64,000 bases of DNA from Verrucomicrobiia bacterium (GCA_035577545.1 DATLVI010000044.1:124001-188000); one strand, 5' to 3'. Shown: positions 16,836 through 27,831, counted from the stretch's first letter. Notes: a model not told the origin generated them from the sequence alone. Program-made: numbers and translations.

Positions 16836-17939
16836 ATGTCATTTGAAAGTGGTTCCGTTGCTACTCGCCTGTTTTATGTCGTCAAAGGGTTGCCGAAAGA
16901 CGCGGTCACGCGTTTCAACAACCACGTCGCGCCGTCCTTGAAAAGCCTTGGTTCGCAGTCGCAGCAGGGCTGGGTCGGTGGTCGCCATCTCCTTGATACG
17001 CCGATCACCGACGAAAATGCCTACTACGGCGGTTACCTCCGCCTCGCCCTCGTGAAAGCCGAGCGTAAAGTCCCCACTTCCCTGCTTCGCGCGGAGTGCA
17101 TGCTGGAGGAAGTCGCCTACATGCAGGAGGAGGGCAAACCGTTCGTCGACCGCAAAGCCCGCAGCGACATCCGCAAACAGGTCATGAGCCGTCTCCTGCC
17201 CACGATGCCGCCGACGCTGAAAGGCATCCCGTTCATCTATGACGACCGCGACCGCATCCTCTACGCCGGTGCGCTCTCGGAAAGCCAACTCGACGTCTTC
17301 CTCATCCATTTCAAGGCCACCGTCGGCGTCGACCTCATTCCCATCGCCGCCGGCACCGCGGCCGCGAAACGCCGCAGTATCAATGTCGCTGACTGGAGCA
17401 AAACCAGTTTCTCGCCCGAAGTGCCCGACGCCGAAATGGAAGATACGCCCGGTCTCGATTTCCTGACGTGGCTCTGGTTCGCTTCGGAAGCGCGGGGCGG
17501 TGTGTTCAACACCAAGCAAGCCGGGGAATTCGGCATCGCCATCGAAGGCCCCCTCCTCTTCACCCGCGCCGGCGACGGTGCCCACGAGATCTCCCTGCGC
17601 AAAGGCCTGCCCACCGTCAGCGCCGAGGCCAAGACCGCCCTGCTCAGCGGCAAGAAACTGCGCCGCGCCAAACTCCTCCTCGCCCGCGCCGACGAAAACT
17701 GGTCCTGTTCCTTCGACGCCGAGACGTTCGTGTTTCGTGGGTTGAAGTTACCGGAACCCAAGGAGATGCTGGACCCGGCCTCCCGTTTCCAAGAACGCGT
17801 CCAAAAAATAGCTGACTTCCGCGATCTCTTCTTCGAACTCTTCGACCTCTTCCTCGACGATCATAGCGATGTCAAAAAGTGGTCATCCACGAAGAAAGAA
17901 ATCCACCAGTGGAGCGCCGACCGCGCCATGCGACGGTAG
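16836..17939 (+). CDS. RdgC-like recombination-associated protein
   Basis: The 367-residue protein has no signal peptide or membrane segment. Its plan resembles RdgC: an N-terminal FESGSVATRLFYV strand, an IPFIYDDRDRILYAGALSES segment and the FLIHFKATVGVDLIPI stretch. It ends in a long charged C-terminal helix region. RdgC forms a DNA-binding ring that restrains RecA. The similarity is judged by eye only and E. coli RdgC is shorter (about 300 residues). The start at 16836 follows a GGGAGA ribosome site at about 16824-16829; the frame continues upstream into the sigma-factor promoter region. The gene diverges from the sigma factor gene across 151 bases. Confidence 0.5.
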   Translation: MSFESGSVATRLFYVVKGLPKDAVTRFNNHVAPSLKSLGSQSQQGWVGGRHLLDTPITDENAYYGGYLRLALVKAERKVPTSLLRAECMLEEVAYMQEEGKPFVDRKARSDIRKQVMSRLLPTMPPTLKGIPFIYDDRDRILYAGALSESQLDVFLIHFKATVGVDLIPIAAGTAAAKRRSINVADWSKTSFSPEVPDAEMEDTPGLDFLTWLWFASEARGGVFNTKQAGEFGIAIEGPLLFTRAGDGAHEISLRKGLPTVSAEAKTALLSGKKLRRAKLLLARADENWSCSFDAETFVFRGLKLPEPKEMLDPASRFQERVQKIADFRDLFFELFDLFLDDHSDVKKWSSTKKEIHQWSADRAMRR

Positions 17940-17941
17940 TC

Positions 17942-17961
17942 GCCGCGCTTTACGGCGCGGC
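17942..17961. terminator. GC-rich hairpin between convergent genes
   Basis: GCCGCGC (17942-17948), loop TTTACG and GCGCGGC (17955-17961) form a perfect 7-bp stem just after the RdgC-like stop. A run of five T follows after TTCGGA. It could end transcription from the left and, less well, from the convergent gene on the right. Confidence 0.45.
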
Positions 17962-18030
17962 TTCGGATTTTTCCGGCGCAGATGGCCGAGTCGATGCGGG
18001 TGGCGGAGTCTCTGACGAAGCCGGCGCAGG

Positions 18031-18585
18031 TTAGTCGGTCGCTTTCAAAATGGAAACTTTTCTCGCAGGATCAAGGATCTCGACGAGCAGGGCGCCCTCC
18101 AGTTTGTCCGATAACCCGAGCGCATTCGCAACAGTCGGGGGCGCCACGAATCTCCCGCTCGGTGCCACCAGCGCGATCTTTGTGTCCACGCGTTTGATCT
18201 TGAAAACATCGCCGTCGTGGCCCCGGCGAATCACTCCTTTGGTCTCCAGCCAATAGCTGGGCTTCCCGGTGTGCGGCGTGTAGCGGATCTTCACCTCGTG
18301 TCCGTCCGCCAGTTCGCCTCCCGTGATGTCGACAAGCGTAAAGGTTTGTTTGGAACCGATCTTGACCCCGGCCAAATCGAGGGCATTGCTCGGGTCCGCC
18401 GTGATGAAGTTGTTGGCGATCGTCCGAAACGCGACCAACCTTTCGCCCGGCCCCGCGGGCTCGACCTTGGTTTCAACTGGCTCCACTGGCTCCGCCGGCT
18501 CCACCTTGACCGCCGCCCACACTTGACTCGTCGCCAGCAGGGCCATGGCGGTAATTATGACCAGGACAAAATCGGTTCGCTTCAT
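18031..18585 (-). CDS. Secreted protein with a fascin-like beta-trefoil pattern, function unknown
   Basis: The ATG at 18585 gives 184 residues: a signal peptide (KRTDFVLVIITAMALLATS, VWA/AV), a Pro/Val/Glu-rich spacer (about 25-45), then a beta-rich domain. Within it, RLVAFRTIANNFITAD and KIALVAPSGRFVAPP echo each other with the spacing seen in fascin/beta-trefoil repeats. Such folds often bind sugars or proteins, but no binding residues can be assigned. In-frame starts further upstream would spoil the signal peptide. Confidence 0.65.
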   Translation of the reverse strand: MKRTDFVLVIITAMALLATSQVWAAVKVEPAEPVEPVETKVEPAGPGERLVAFRTIANNFITADPSNALDLAGVKIGSKQTFTLVDITGGELADGHEVKIRYTPHTGKPSYWLETKGVIRRGHDGDVFKIKRVDTKIALVAPSGRFVAPPTVANALGLSDKLEGALLVEILDPARKVSILKATD

Positions 18586-18672
18586 TTTCGGAGCCCTCAT
18601 CATAGTTATCAGTCCCTGTCTACGTTTACCCGCCATGCAAGTCAAGCCCGGCATGGTAGCCTCGGCGCCTAC

Positions 18673-19740
18673 TCAGTAATCGAGATTCGCGCCGAAATCG
18701 GGGATGGCGCCTTGTTTGACGGCGGCAGTCCACTCGCTCAGCCGCGGTTGGTAGCGCCAGAACTTCGCGCAGAGGCCGAAGAATTCCAACACAACTTCCG
18801 TTTGGCCTTTCTCGAGCAATTCCTTGGCCAGCGTCATGTTCGGCCCGAAGGAATCGAGTTGCGGCGAGCCGGGCGTTTTGCCGGCCTCGATCAGGAAATG
18901 TTTGGCCCGCTCGATATCTCCCGCCTTCAGCGCTAGGCGGCCAAGAATGAGGTTGCCAAAAAAGATGTCGTTACCGCGGTTCCAGTCCTTCTTCTGCAGA
19001 TTCGCCTCCTGCAGCATCTTTTCGGCATATACCCTCGCTTTATTGGTTTCACCGACATCGAAGGCAGTCTTGGCCAGGTCTTTGAGTAGATAGGATTTGT
19101 AAGCTTCCGGAGTTAGGGCGTAGGCGCGTTCGTATTGATTGAACGCGGCAGCAATGGCACGCTTCGCCTCCTCCGGGGTCTTGCTTCTAACTCGGAGGAG
19201 ATAGAGGTGACCCAGCGCACTGGGCCATTCGGGGTTCTGGGGTTCGAGGGTCGCGCCTTGTTTCAGTAGGTCTTCGGCAACTACGGGATCATGCAACAGG
19301 AAGTAGTTGGCCGCATTGCGCAAGACGTGCGGGTCATTGCTGCGTTTGGAAACTTGCTGCTTCCAAAGCGCGGCGCCTTCTTGATAGGCCGGCGGATTGG
19401 AGTTGGCGTCGAACTGCACATATGGCATCCCGGCAATTCGTGCTTCCGGGTGGTGTTCGATAATCCAAAGCACTTCTCGTTTGCGAATGCCGTCAAACCA
19501 CGCGGAGTGTTGCGGTCGGTTGGAATAATACCCAAGTAGCTTCGCGCGAATGGAAAGATCCTCGGGCTTGTGCTTGAGCGTCTCTTCGAGTTGCTGCGCC
19601 TCGTCTGCCGAGAGCTTCGCACCCTCCATGACATCTCGGTCTGCATTCGAGTGGTCTGCCGCCATTGCGCTTTTCGGGGATAGAACAATTGTGGCGAGCG
19701 CAACCAGAAGAAACCAGCCGATGGAGCGAATGATCTTCAT
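18673..19740 (-). CDS. Secreted TPR-like helical repeat protein
   Basis: The 355-residue protein has a signal peptide (KIIRSIGWFLLVALATIVL, AMA/AD) and then helical repeats. Segments such as DLLKQGATLEPQNPEWPSAL, the YERAYALTPEAYKSYLLKD block and AERMLQ-like helices show the spacing of tetratricopeptide repeats. TPR proteins act as protein-binding scaffolds. The ATG at 19740 is preferred over an upstream TTG at 19746. It starts 10 bases after the pullulanase stop on the same strand, so it is probably cotranscribed, but no functional link is visible. Confidence 0.75.
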   Translation of the reverse strand: MKIIRSIGWFLLVALATIVLSPKSAMAADHSNADRDVMEGAKLSADEAQQLEETLKHKPEDLSIRAKLLGYYSNRPQHSAWFDGIRKREVLWIIEHHPEARIAGMPYVQFDANSNPPAYQEGAALWKQQVSKRSNDPHVLRNAANYFLLHDPVVAEDLLKQGATLEPQNPEWPSALGHLYLLRVRSKTPEEAKRAIAAAFNQYERAYALTPEAYKSYLLKDLAKTAFDVGETNKARVYAEKMLQEANLQKKDWNRGNDIFFGNLILGRLALKAGDIERAKHFLIEAGKTPGSPQLDSFGPNMTLAKELLEKGQTEVVLEFFGLCAKFWRYQPRLSEWTAAVKQGAIPDFGANLDY

Positions 19741-19749
19741 TCTCAAGCA

Positions 19750-22700
19750 TTACCGCTGATACAAAATCATCCCCGACTTGTACCGCACATTAACGGTGCC
19801 TTCCACAACACGCTCATCCTTGACCGCGCCACTGGCGTCGAGGGCCACGTGCCACTGACCAGCGGGGAGCGTAAAATCAGAGCTGGTCGCGTCGGCGCTA
19901 TTCGCAATCACACAGACGTGTTTCCACGTCTCGCCCGGCACGCTACCCGGATCAAGAGTGAACATCACCGTCCCGGGAACATTCGTATCATGGAACCTCA
20001 GCCACGCCGCGATCTGTTCCTTGGCGCGGAGCCGAAAAACCGGATGCGCCTTGCGCAACGCAATCAAGTCGCGCGTGTAGGTGAACAGATCGTAGTTCTT
20101 TTTCTTCAGCGACCAATCCACCTCATTGATGCTATCGGACGCGTTGTAACTGTTGTCGTTGCCAAATTTCGTGCGGGCAAATTCCTCACCGCCGTGTAGA
20201 AACGGCACTCCCTGCGACGTGAGCAGCATCAAATAACCCAACTTCATCATCTCCTTCATCTCGGCCTCGGTAGCGGCAGGCTTTGAGATCTTGAGCTTGT
20301 CCCAGATGACCAGGTTGTCGTGGCAACTGAGAAAATTGATGGCCTGCGCGGGCGTGGGCGCCCAGTCGCGCCAGTTCCCCTCGATCCCGTGCTTCACCAT
20401 CTCAATCCCAGAACCATCCTCGACGAAAGCGCGCTTGTTCTTGTCGAATTGAGAACCAATGAACGCATCGCGGACGTTGTCATTGAACCCGCCGAGGTGT
20501 GTACCGCGCACGTTCTCTTTGTCCGTCGATTTCAGCCCGGGCGGCAGGTTCTGGCCTCCCCACGCTTCGCCGTAGAGGACGATGCGCGGGTTGATCGCGC
20601 GGAGTTCCCGTTCAACCTCCTTCATTGTGTCGAGGTCGATCAACGACATGATGTCGAATCGGTACCCATCAACACCATATTCCCGCGTCCAGTACTTCAG
20701 CGTGTCGAGGATGTATTTGCGGGCCATCGGTGCTTCGCTGCGAAAATCGTTGCCGCAACCCGAACTGTTATAGAGCCGGCCGTCGGCCATGTAGCGGTAG
20801 TAATAGCGCGGAACGAGCGCATTGAACGACGTCGAGTTCGCCGTGTGGTTGTAGACCACGTCCAAAATCACGCCGATGCCACGCCCGTGCAGCGCCGCAA
20901 TGAGTCGTTTCAATTCGCGGATACGGCTGTCGTCGTTGATGCCAGTCGCGTACCAGCCTTCCGGCGTGTTGTAGGCGCTGGTCACATAGCCCCAATTATA
21001 GTTCGTGCCCGCCTCGTCGTTCTCGAAATCCTGCACCGGCAGCAGCTGTACGTGCGTCACTCCCAATTCCGTGAGACTGTCCAACCCCGTCTTGATCGCC
21101 GCGTCCCCCGGCAGATGCGTGCCCGCCTCAGTGAAACCGAGATACTTCCCCTTGTGTTTCACGCCCGAAGTCTCTGCGATGGTGAAATCGCGCACGTGCA
21201 TCTCATACACCACCATGTCCACCGGCGAATCGAACGCCGGTCCCGCTTTCGCTTTCTCCCACCCCGGCGGATTCGTCTTCGACAGATCCGTGATCCGCGC
21301 GCGCTGGCTGCTGTTGACGGCATTGATCGCATAAATGTCGAGCACCTCCCGACCCGGCGTAAAACCGTCGCCCTCGGGGTTGTAGAGATAGAACTTCCCC
21401 TCAAGATCGCCCGCCACCTTCCCCTCCCAGATGCCTTTGCCCATCGCGTGCATCACGTGGGACGCGCGGCCCTTGTCGCCCGTCGCCTGATCGTAAATCA
21501 CCACCTGCATCGCGCGCGCTGTCGGCGCAAAAACGCGAAACGTCGTGGCCTCATGTGTGTACGTCGCCCCGAGCACGGCCGCGCCGTCATAAAACAGATT
21601 TGTGTCCGCCAGAATGGCTCGCGGCAGCGCGCGAACGCTCCCGCCGAAACCCTCCACCTTCACCTCGTAAGCGCGTCGCACAACATCCAGCGGCGCGCTG
21701 ATGGTCAACTCGACGTCGTTCGCCGTCGGCTTCCCGTCGTGAGAAAGTAGGCGCGTCGCTGCGGAAGCTTGTTTTTCCTTCTGATCGTCGGTGATGGTGA
21801 TCTTGTCCGGCGTCACGTCGCTCTGGCTCACCCGCCGTGACATCCCTATGACGATCCGATCTGGCGCGTCGATCGATGCGCTGACCAGCCGTGGACTGAT
21901 ATCCGGCCGCTGTGCCCACGCGCGGTTCTCGCCGCCGACGAGGTAAATGTCCCCGCCCATCCCCGGATTCCAGAATTTGTCGTCGCCATCCTTGCGGTTC
22001 CAATCACCGGCCATGCGCGCAAGCACGCCGATTTTATCTGAGTCGCCTTTCTCGCCGTAATCGCCGCGGTCGAATTGCAGGACCGGCCCATAATCGTCGC
22101 GACCCACTTCGAAAATCTCGTTCTGGTCGGGCGTCCGCTTATCGTGCGCGTCCCACGTCCAGACGCCCACGTTGTCATAATCTTCGTCGTACCGATGATA
22201 ATGGACCGTGATGAGGTTCTCGCGTTTCGAAAGTTTCCGTTCCTTCCACACCGACGGGTCGGACAACCAAAGCGCCACCGAATCACCAAGATAAATAACT
22301 TTGCGTTCCTTCCACACCGAGGGATCGCCCAACGCCTCCCGCATGTTCCACTTCTCGCTCACGAACAAATCGCCGTAGCTCGGGTAGCAGGACTCCAACT
22401 CGTCCCGGTTGATCGTCAGCCAGAGTTCGTACTCACCATCCCGCAGGGTCTGCGTCGCTTCCATGGCCTCGATGTTTACCATCGCATATCCACTTGCCGG
22501 CACCACCGCCTGACCGCGCGCCACAATCCGCCCGTCACGCTTCAGCCCCGCGAATATCTTCCGCCCCACATTACCCGGCGGCGGCGGCGTGACTACGACG
22601 GTCGTCACCACCCCGCCCTGCGGCTGCGGCGGCGGCAAATACTTCGCCGCATTCTCTGCGCAAAGGCGCGCACCGAATGCGAATACATTCCCAAACACCA

Positions 22701-22758
22701 GCGCTACAAAAATCGCTTTACTACAACCGTACCTCAGTACTGGATGGTTTCTGAACAT
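19750..22758 (-). CDS. pulA: Secreted pullulanase, type I (GH13)
   Basis: The 1002-residue protein has a signal peptide (to about residue 34) and a CBM41-type starch-binding module (about 160-260, around WTWDAHDKR). A CBM48 module follows at about 390-470 (TTFRVFAPTARAMQVV), then a GH13 barrel with the pullulanase mark YNWGY, DVVYNHT, nucleophile D702 (YRFDIM), acid E731 (GEAWGG) and D814 (SCHDN). It cuts alpha-1,6 branches of pullulan, starch or glycogen outside the cytoplasm. The N-terminal region contains the nonapeptide DPSVWKERK twice within 25 residues, a small internal duplication. Downstream is the TPR-like gene; upstream, on the same strand, the FAD oxidase. Confidence 0.96.
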   Translation of the reverse strand: MFRNHPVLRYGCSKAIFVALVFGNVFAFGARLCAENAAKYLPPPQPQGGVVTTVVVTPPPPGNVGRKIFAGLKRDGRIVARGQAVVPASGYAMVNIEAMEATQTLRDGEYELWLTINRDELESCYPSYGDLFVSEKWNMREALGDPSVWKERKVIYLGDSVALWLSDPSVWKERKLSKRENLITVHYHRYDEDYDNVGVWTWDAHDKRTPDQNEIFEVGRDDYGPVLQFDRGDYGEKGDSDKIGVLARMAGDWNRKDGDDKFWNPGMGGDIYLVGGENRAWAQRPDISPRLVSASIDAPDRIVIGMSRRVSQSDVTPDKITITDDQKEKQASAATRLLSHDGKPTANDVELTISAPLDVVRRAYEVKVEGFGGSVRALPRAILADTNLFYDGAAVLGATYTHEATTFRVFAPTARAMQVVIYDQATGDKGRASHVMHAMGKGIWEGKVAGDLEGKFYLYNPEGDGFTPGREVLDIYAINAVNSSQRARITDLSKTNPPGWEKAKAGPAFDSPVDMVVYEMHVRDFTIAETSGVKHKGKYLGFTEAGTHLPGDAAIKTGLDSLTELGVTHVQLLPVQDFENDEAGTNYNWGYVTSAYNTPEGWYATGINDDSRIRELKRLIAALHGRGIGVILDVVYNHTANSTSFNALVPRYYYRYMADGRLYNSSGCGNDFRSEAPMARKYILDTLKYWTREYGVDGYRFDIMSLIDLDTMKEVERELRAINPRIVLYGEAWGGQNLPPGLKSTDKENVRGTHLGGFNDNVRDAFIGSQFDKNKRAFVEDGSGIEMVKHGIEGNWRDWAPTPAQAINFLSCHDNLVIWDKLKISKPAATEAEMKEMMKLGYLMLLTSQGVPFLHGGEEFARTKFGNDNSYNASDSINEVDWSLKKKNYDLFTYTRDLIALRKAHPVFRLRAKEQIAAWLRFHDTNVPGTVMFTLDPGSVPGETWKHVCVIANSADATSSDFTLPAGQWHVALDASGAVKDERVVEGTVNVRYKSGMILYQR

Positions 22759-22798
22759 GGGATTCCATCATCCGAATAAACCGCTGGTTCTCGCCGAA

Positions 22799-24310
22799 TC
22801 AAGCCAGATTCGCAAACATTCGGCTGTAATGTCGATACCAATCGCTCTGGAATACCTCCGCCGGATCATACCGCCGCTTCGCGCGCAGGAATTCCGGTAG
22901 GCGCGGATGACAAAGCTCGGTCTGCGCGCGCGTGGCGAACCGGTGGTAGGTCAGGTAAAACGTCCCATCATGCCGCGCCGCGATGTCCACCACCCGACGG
23001 AACGTGTCCGCCAGCGCGCGCCTCCCCGGGTCATCATGAACCACATGAAAGTTGAATACCACGCCAGCGCACGGCTGACGCGCCCAGGCGAGAACGCTTT
23101 CCGTATCGTGTTCCGCGAGCCGCACCGTGCCGTAGAGCATGGCCACCTCATGGCGCAGAAAGTCGGCGCGCACTTCATCGAGGAACACCACCAGCGAAGT
23201 GCGCGGGACAAAAAATTCGACGAGCGACTCACTCGCGGGCACACGCGCCTTCAACTCCCGATCGACCACCGCGTGGTAATTGTCCACATAGGCGCGATCG
23301 AGCTGGAACGTGTCCGACCAGACGACATCCCCGCTCTGGCCCAGCGCGCTCTCGACGTACCGCGCGAAAGCTGCCCCGCGATTGACATGGGCGAGAGTGA
23401 CCAACCGCAGCCAGTCATCACTCGTGGGCAGCGGACCTTCATTCACGGGCACGTCTTCGTCTTCGCGCAGAGGCTGATACGTCGCGAGGACACCGCGCCG
23501 CAGGAAATCGTTCGAGGACGGATCGGGCGAATAATGCCAGTCCCCATACAGGCAACCCTCCTCCTTGCGCCGCGCCAAGGTCGTGACCACGTCCCCAGCT
23601 TCGAGCAACTGTGTCGTGACCCGGAGCTTGCGCCGGCGCATGAGCCGCAACCGCATCGAAGTGACAATCCCGAGCAGTCCGTAGCCGCCGGCCGCGAGAG
23701 AAAATAATTCCGCATTCTCGTTGCGCGAACATGTCCGCACCCGGCCTGCTGCGTCCACAAGCTTGAATGACTCGACCTGCCCGACAAACGGCGGAAGCGT
23801 TAGCCCGTTGCCATGGATATTCGCGCCCAGCGAACCTCCCAGCGACATCCGATCGACACCCTGCTTCTGCACGATGCCCCAAGCCGGCTCCGTTCCCGAT
23901 TGCCGGCGCGCCAACTCATCCATCAATTCCGGCCAAAGGATGCCCCCTTCCGCTTCCACGATCCCGGCGTCCGCGTCCAGCGCGATGACCCGATTCATCC
24001 CGCGCATATCGACCAACACACCATCGGTGGCGAACTGCTGGCCTCCCGCCGCATGCCGACCACCGGCGACGCTAACCACACCACCCTCTTTTGCCGCGAA
24101 CCGCACCGTGTCAACGATCTCCCCGATGGATGCGGGACGGACGACACGTTGCACGCGCGTGGGATTCAGCTGTGAATGGACATCATTGACCCAGACGCCC
24201 GTCGCAGGGGAAGACTTCGAGCGCACCCAGGAACAGCCGATTGGCGCGAAGGCCAACGCCGCACCCGCGCGCACGCCAAGTTTCAGGAATTGACGCCGTG
24301 AAAGGCGCAT
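22799..24310 (-). CDS. Tat-exported FAD-linked oxidase (VAO/BBE family)
   Basis: The 503-residue protein starts with a Tat signal (LSRRQFLKLGVRAGAALAFA). It continues with an FAD_binding_4 domain (SVAGGRHAAGGQQFATDG; MSLGGSLGANIHGNGLTLPP) and ends with a sugar-oxidase-like C-terminus (FLRAKRRYDPAEVFQSDWYR). Relatives oxidise lactones, alditols or oligosaccharides with covalent or tight FAD; the substrate here is unknown. The cysteine after APIG could make it a Tat lipoprotein, but the lipobox is imperfect. Export as a folded flavoprotein fits the periplasm. It lies 4 bases downstream of the DUF4149 gene. Confidence 0.88.
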   Translation of the reverse strand: MRLSRRQFLKLGVRAGAALAFAPIGCSWVRSKSSPATGVWVNDVHSQLNPTRVQRVVRPASIGEIVDTVRFAAKEGGVVSVAGGRHAAGGQQFATDGVLVDMRGMNRVIALDADAGIVEAEGGILWPELMDELARRQSGTEPAWGIVQKQGVDRMSLGGSLGANIHGNGLTLPPFVGQVESFKLVDAAGRVRTCSRNENAELFSLAAGGYGLLGIVTSMRLRLMRRRKLRVTTQLLEAGDVVTTLARRKEEGCLYGDWHYSPDPSSNDFLRRGVLATYQPLREDEDVPVNEGPLPTSDDWLRLVTLAHVNRGAAFARYVESALGQSGDVVWSDTFQLDRAYVDNYHAVVDRELKARVPASESLVEFFVPRTSLVVFLDEVRADFLRHEVAMLYGTVRLAEHDTESVLAWARQPCAGVVFNFHVVHDDPGRRALADTFRRVVDIAARHDGTFYLTYHRFATRAQTELCHPRLPEFLRAKRRYDPAEVFQSDWYRHYSRMFANLA

Positions 24311-24314
24311 GGGA

Positions 24315-24800
24315 TCAGACCACCCGGGCGTACACTACCAGAAATACCAAGACCAACCCGCACAACAGCACCACGCCATTCATCTGCACGCTGAGTCGGT
24401 GGAGCGCTTTCCATTCCAGATCCAGCGCTTCGTCCGGCGGTTTTCCAGAAGATTCAAACATGGCCCGGCGGTCGCGCAACGCATTCATATGCGGCATGAC
24501 CCCCTGACGCAGCCATAGATCCGTCCCGCCCATGCCCGCCACCAGCAGTAAGCTCAAGATCGCCGGCCACCGGCTGTACGCCCGATCCGCCAGCAACAGC
24601 CCGAGACAAACAATGCTCACGGCCGCGCAGATGATTCCGAGCAGGTAATACTTCGAAAAAATCCGTCGAATCAGCAGCCCCGCATCTTCCGGTTTCAGCG
24701 TCTTGAATACTGTCGGCGCTGCCACGAAACTGAAAAAGACGATGCTGCCGATCCACACCGCCAGTGTTACCAGATAAAACCATTTCACTCCCTGTGTCAT
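24315..24800 (-). CDS. DUF4149/TMEM205-like membrane protein
   Basis: The 161-residue protein has four likely membrane helices, at about 5-27, 50-70, 78-98 and 138-158. It shows the DUF4149 pattern: an N-terminal WIGSIVFFSFVAAPTVFKTL, a long charged central stretch, then a C-terminal helix. The open frame extends to 25646 upstream, but that part is antisense to the Gfo/Idh/MocA gene. The ATG at 24800 is chosen because the membrane protein begins exactly there. Function is unknown. It is probably cotranscribed with the FAD oxidase 4 bases downstream and diverges from the next gene across 84 bases. Confidence 0.85.
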   Translation of the reverse strand: MTQGVKWFYLVTLAVWIGSIVFFSFVAAPTVFKTLKPEDAGLLIRRIFSKYYLLGIICAAVSIVCLGLLLADRAYSRWPAILSLLLVAGMGGTDLWLRQGVMPHMNALRDRRAMFESSGKPPDEALDLEWKALHRLSVQMNGVVLLCGLVLVFLVVYARVV

Positions 24801-24884
24801 CGGTGCGGCAGCGTAACAACGCCTCGCCGTCGAAGTCAAAACAATCTCCTTTACAAGCCAACGCCCGTCGTTACGCTTCCGTCC

Positions 24885-25919
24885 ATGCGTGAGACGGATA
24901 AAATCCGCTGCGGCATTCTCGGCACCGGCTGGATGTTCGGCAAATTCGCCGATGCCTTCCAATTGATCGACGAAGCAGCGCTCATGGCCGTCGCCAGTCG
25001 CGACCCGGAACGCGCCCGCGCCGCCGCCAACAAGCGCAATGTCCCGCGCGCCCATCCGAATTACGAATCCCTCGTCCAAGATCCCGAGATCGATGTCATT
25101 ATCAACGCCCTCCACAACGGGTTGCACTGTGAATGGTCGGTACGCGCGCTCGAAGCGGGCAAGCATGTTCTTTGCGAGAAACCCCTCGCCTGCTCCAGCG
25201 CGGAGGTTGAGAAGATGTTCACCGCCGCGCACGCGAATCAACGATGGTTGATGGAAGGATTCATGTATCGGTTTCACCCGCAGATGGTGGAAGCCAAACG
25301 CCGCGTCGCCGCCGGCGAAATTGGGCGCGTCTTGCACATCCGCTCCAACCGATCCGCCCAGGGACGGGAGCCTAATAATCCGCGCTTCTGGCGCGATGCT
25401 GGCGGTGGCGCGTTGATGGATATCGGCTGCTACTGCGTGAACTTCTCTCGCTTCTTCACCGATGCCGAACCGCAACGCGTTGAGGCCTATGCCCATTTCG
25501 ATAAGCAAACCGGCGTGGATCTGACGCTGAGCGGAAGCCTCCAGTTTGTTGGGGGTCTCTCGGCCCACTTTTTGTGCAGCATGGAATCCGAACCTTCCTA
25601 CGCCGCGGAAATCATCGGAACCGAAGGCCGGTTGCTGATTCCCCACCCGTGGTCACCGCCGTTCTGGCCCGCCGAATTACATCTCACGCGACAGGGCAGG
25701 ACGGAAACCATCCGCATCGAAACACCCGCTGTCCCGCAGCATGTCCTCGCGCCATTCGCGCTGGAGCTAAAACACTTCTGCCAGTGCGTGCGCGAGAATC
25801 ATGCTCCGCAGTTTCCACCGGCCATAGACGCCGAGCGCGATTCGCGCGGTAACATGCGTGCGATCGAGGCCCTGTTGGAGTCGGCGCGCGAACATCGCAC
25901 CGTTGACGTGGAGAATTGA
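24885..25919 (+). CDS. Gfo/Idh/MocA family NAD(P)-dependent oxidoreductase
   Basis: The 344-residue protein begins with the Rossmann motif GILGTGWMFGKFADAF. It has the family signature CEKPLACS (active-site Lys) near residue 105, followed by the C-terminal alpha/beta domain with GGGALMDIGCYCVNFSR (the DxxxH-like catalytic region). Such enzymes oxidise or reduce sugars, inositols or biliverdin-like substrates with NAD(P). Length is normal. The substrate cannot be told from sequence; it resembles trans-dihydrodiol/sugar dehydrogenase-type members. Confidence 0.9.
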   Translation: MRETDKIRCGILGTGWMFGKFADAFQLIDEAALMAVASRDPERARAAANKRNVPRAHPNYESLVQDPEIDVIINALHNGLHCEWSVRALEAGKHVLCEKPLACSSAEVEKMFTAAHANQRWLMEGFMYRFHPQMVEAKRRVAAGEIGRVLHIRSNRSAQGREPNNPRFWRDAGGGALMDIGCYCVNFSRFFTDAEPQRVEAYAHFDKQTGVDLTLSGSLQFVGGLSAHFLCSMESEPSYAAEIIGTEGRLLIPHPWSPPFWPAELHLTRQGRTETIRIETPAVPQHVLAPFALELKHFCQCVRENHAPQFPPAIDAERDSRGNMRAIEALLESAREHRTVDVEN

Positions 25920-25927
25920 ACGGCGCG

Positions 25928-26401
25928 CTACGGGCCCTGCCGTTGCGCCAGGATTAGCTCGCGCACGGCTTTCGGATTGGGGATGCCCTCGATCACCTCG
26001 TCCGGGTCAACCGTGGCCGCCGTGGAAATGGTCAGGTCGCCAATACCAACCATCCTGGCCAGGATACCCTGATCAATCTCGATCGAGCGGACATCACGTG
26101 CATCGAATTCCCGGTAGGACTTGGAGAAAAGACCCCGCTCGAGCGTAACTCGACCCGGATAGATGCGCAGGACAACCGAAGCCCGTCGCGCCCAGGCCAC
26201 GATCAACGGAATCACCAACCAGCAGAAGACCAGATACCAGAAGAACTTCCACCATGATGGCCGCACTTCGGCCAGCAATGTGTCGGGTGCCGGCTGCGAC
26301 TGGGCCGCGATCTTTGCTGCCACGGGAAATCCACAAGACGGGCACGTCGGCGCTTCCGCCGAAACCTGGTTTCCACATTCGGGACATTGGACTAACGCCA
26401 T
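25928..26401 (-). CDS. Zinc-ribbon and PH-like membrane protein
   Basis: The 157-residue protein begins with a zinc ribbon (CPECGN...CPSCGF, residues 5-26). A membrane segment follows at about 50-75 (WWKFFWYLVFCWLVIPLIV), then a bacterial PH-like domain (bPH_2) with RIYPGRVTLERGLFSKSYRE and DVRSIEIDQG. The architecture is common in membrane-associated proteins of unknown role. The ATG at 26401 is preferred, since the ribbon starts at once; the upstream ATG adds seven residues. It converges with the oxidoreductase gene, 8 bases apart. Confidence 0.8.
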   Translation of the reverse strand: MALVQCPECGNQVSAEAPTCPSCGFPVAAKIAAQSQPAPDTLLAEVRPSWWKFFWYLVFCWLVIPLIVAWARRASVVLRIYPGRVTLERGLFSKSYREFDARDVRSIEIDQGILARMVGIGDLTISTAATVDPDEVIEGIPNPKAVRELILAQRQGP

Positions 26402-26439
26402 GACATTTTCCCCACACCGCATCCTAGGTCGCGAGATGA

Positions 26440-27828
<1,389 letters not shown>

Positions 27829-27831
27829 ACG

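Noticed and set aside
20320-21750. 476-residue plus-strand open frame opposite the pullulanase gene
   Set aside because: It is antisense to a clear GH13 gene with conserved catalytic motifs, and its composition (Arg/His/Val-rich) is what GC-rich coding DNA gives in the opposite frame.
24801-25646. N-terminal extension of the DUF4149 protein
   Set aside because: It is antisense to the Gfo/Idh/MocA gene; the membrane protein starts at 24800 as in its family.
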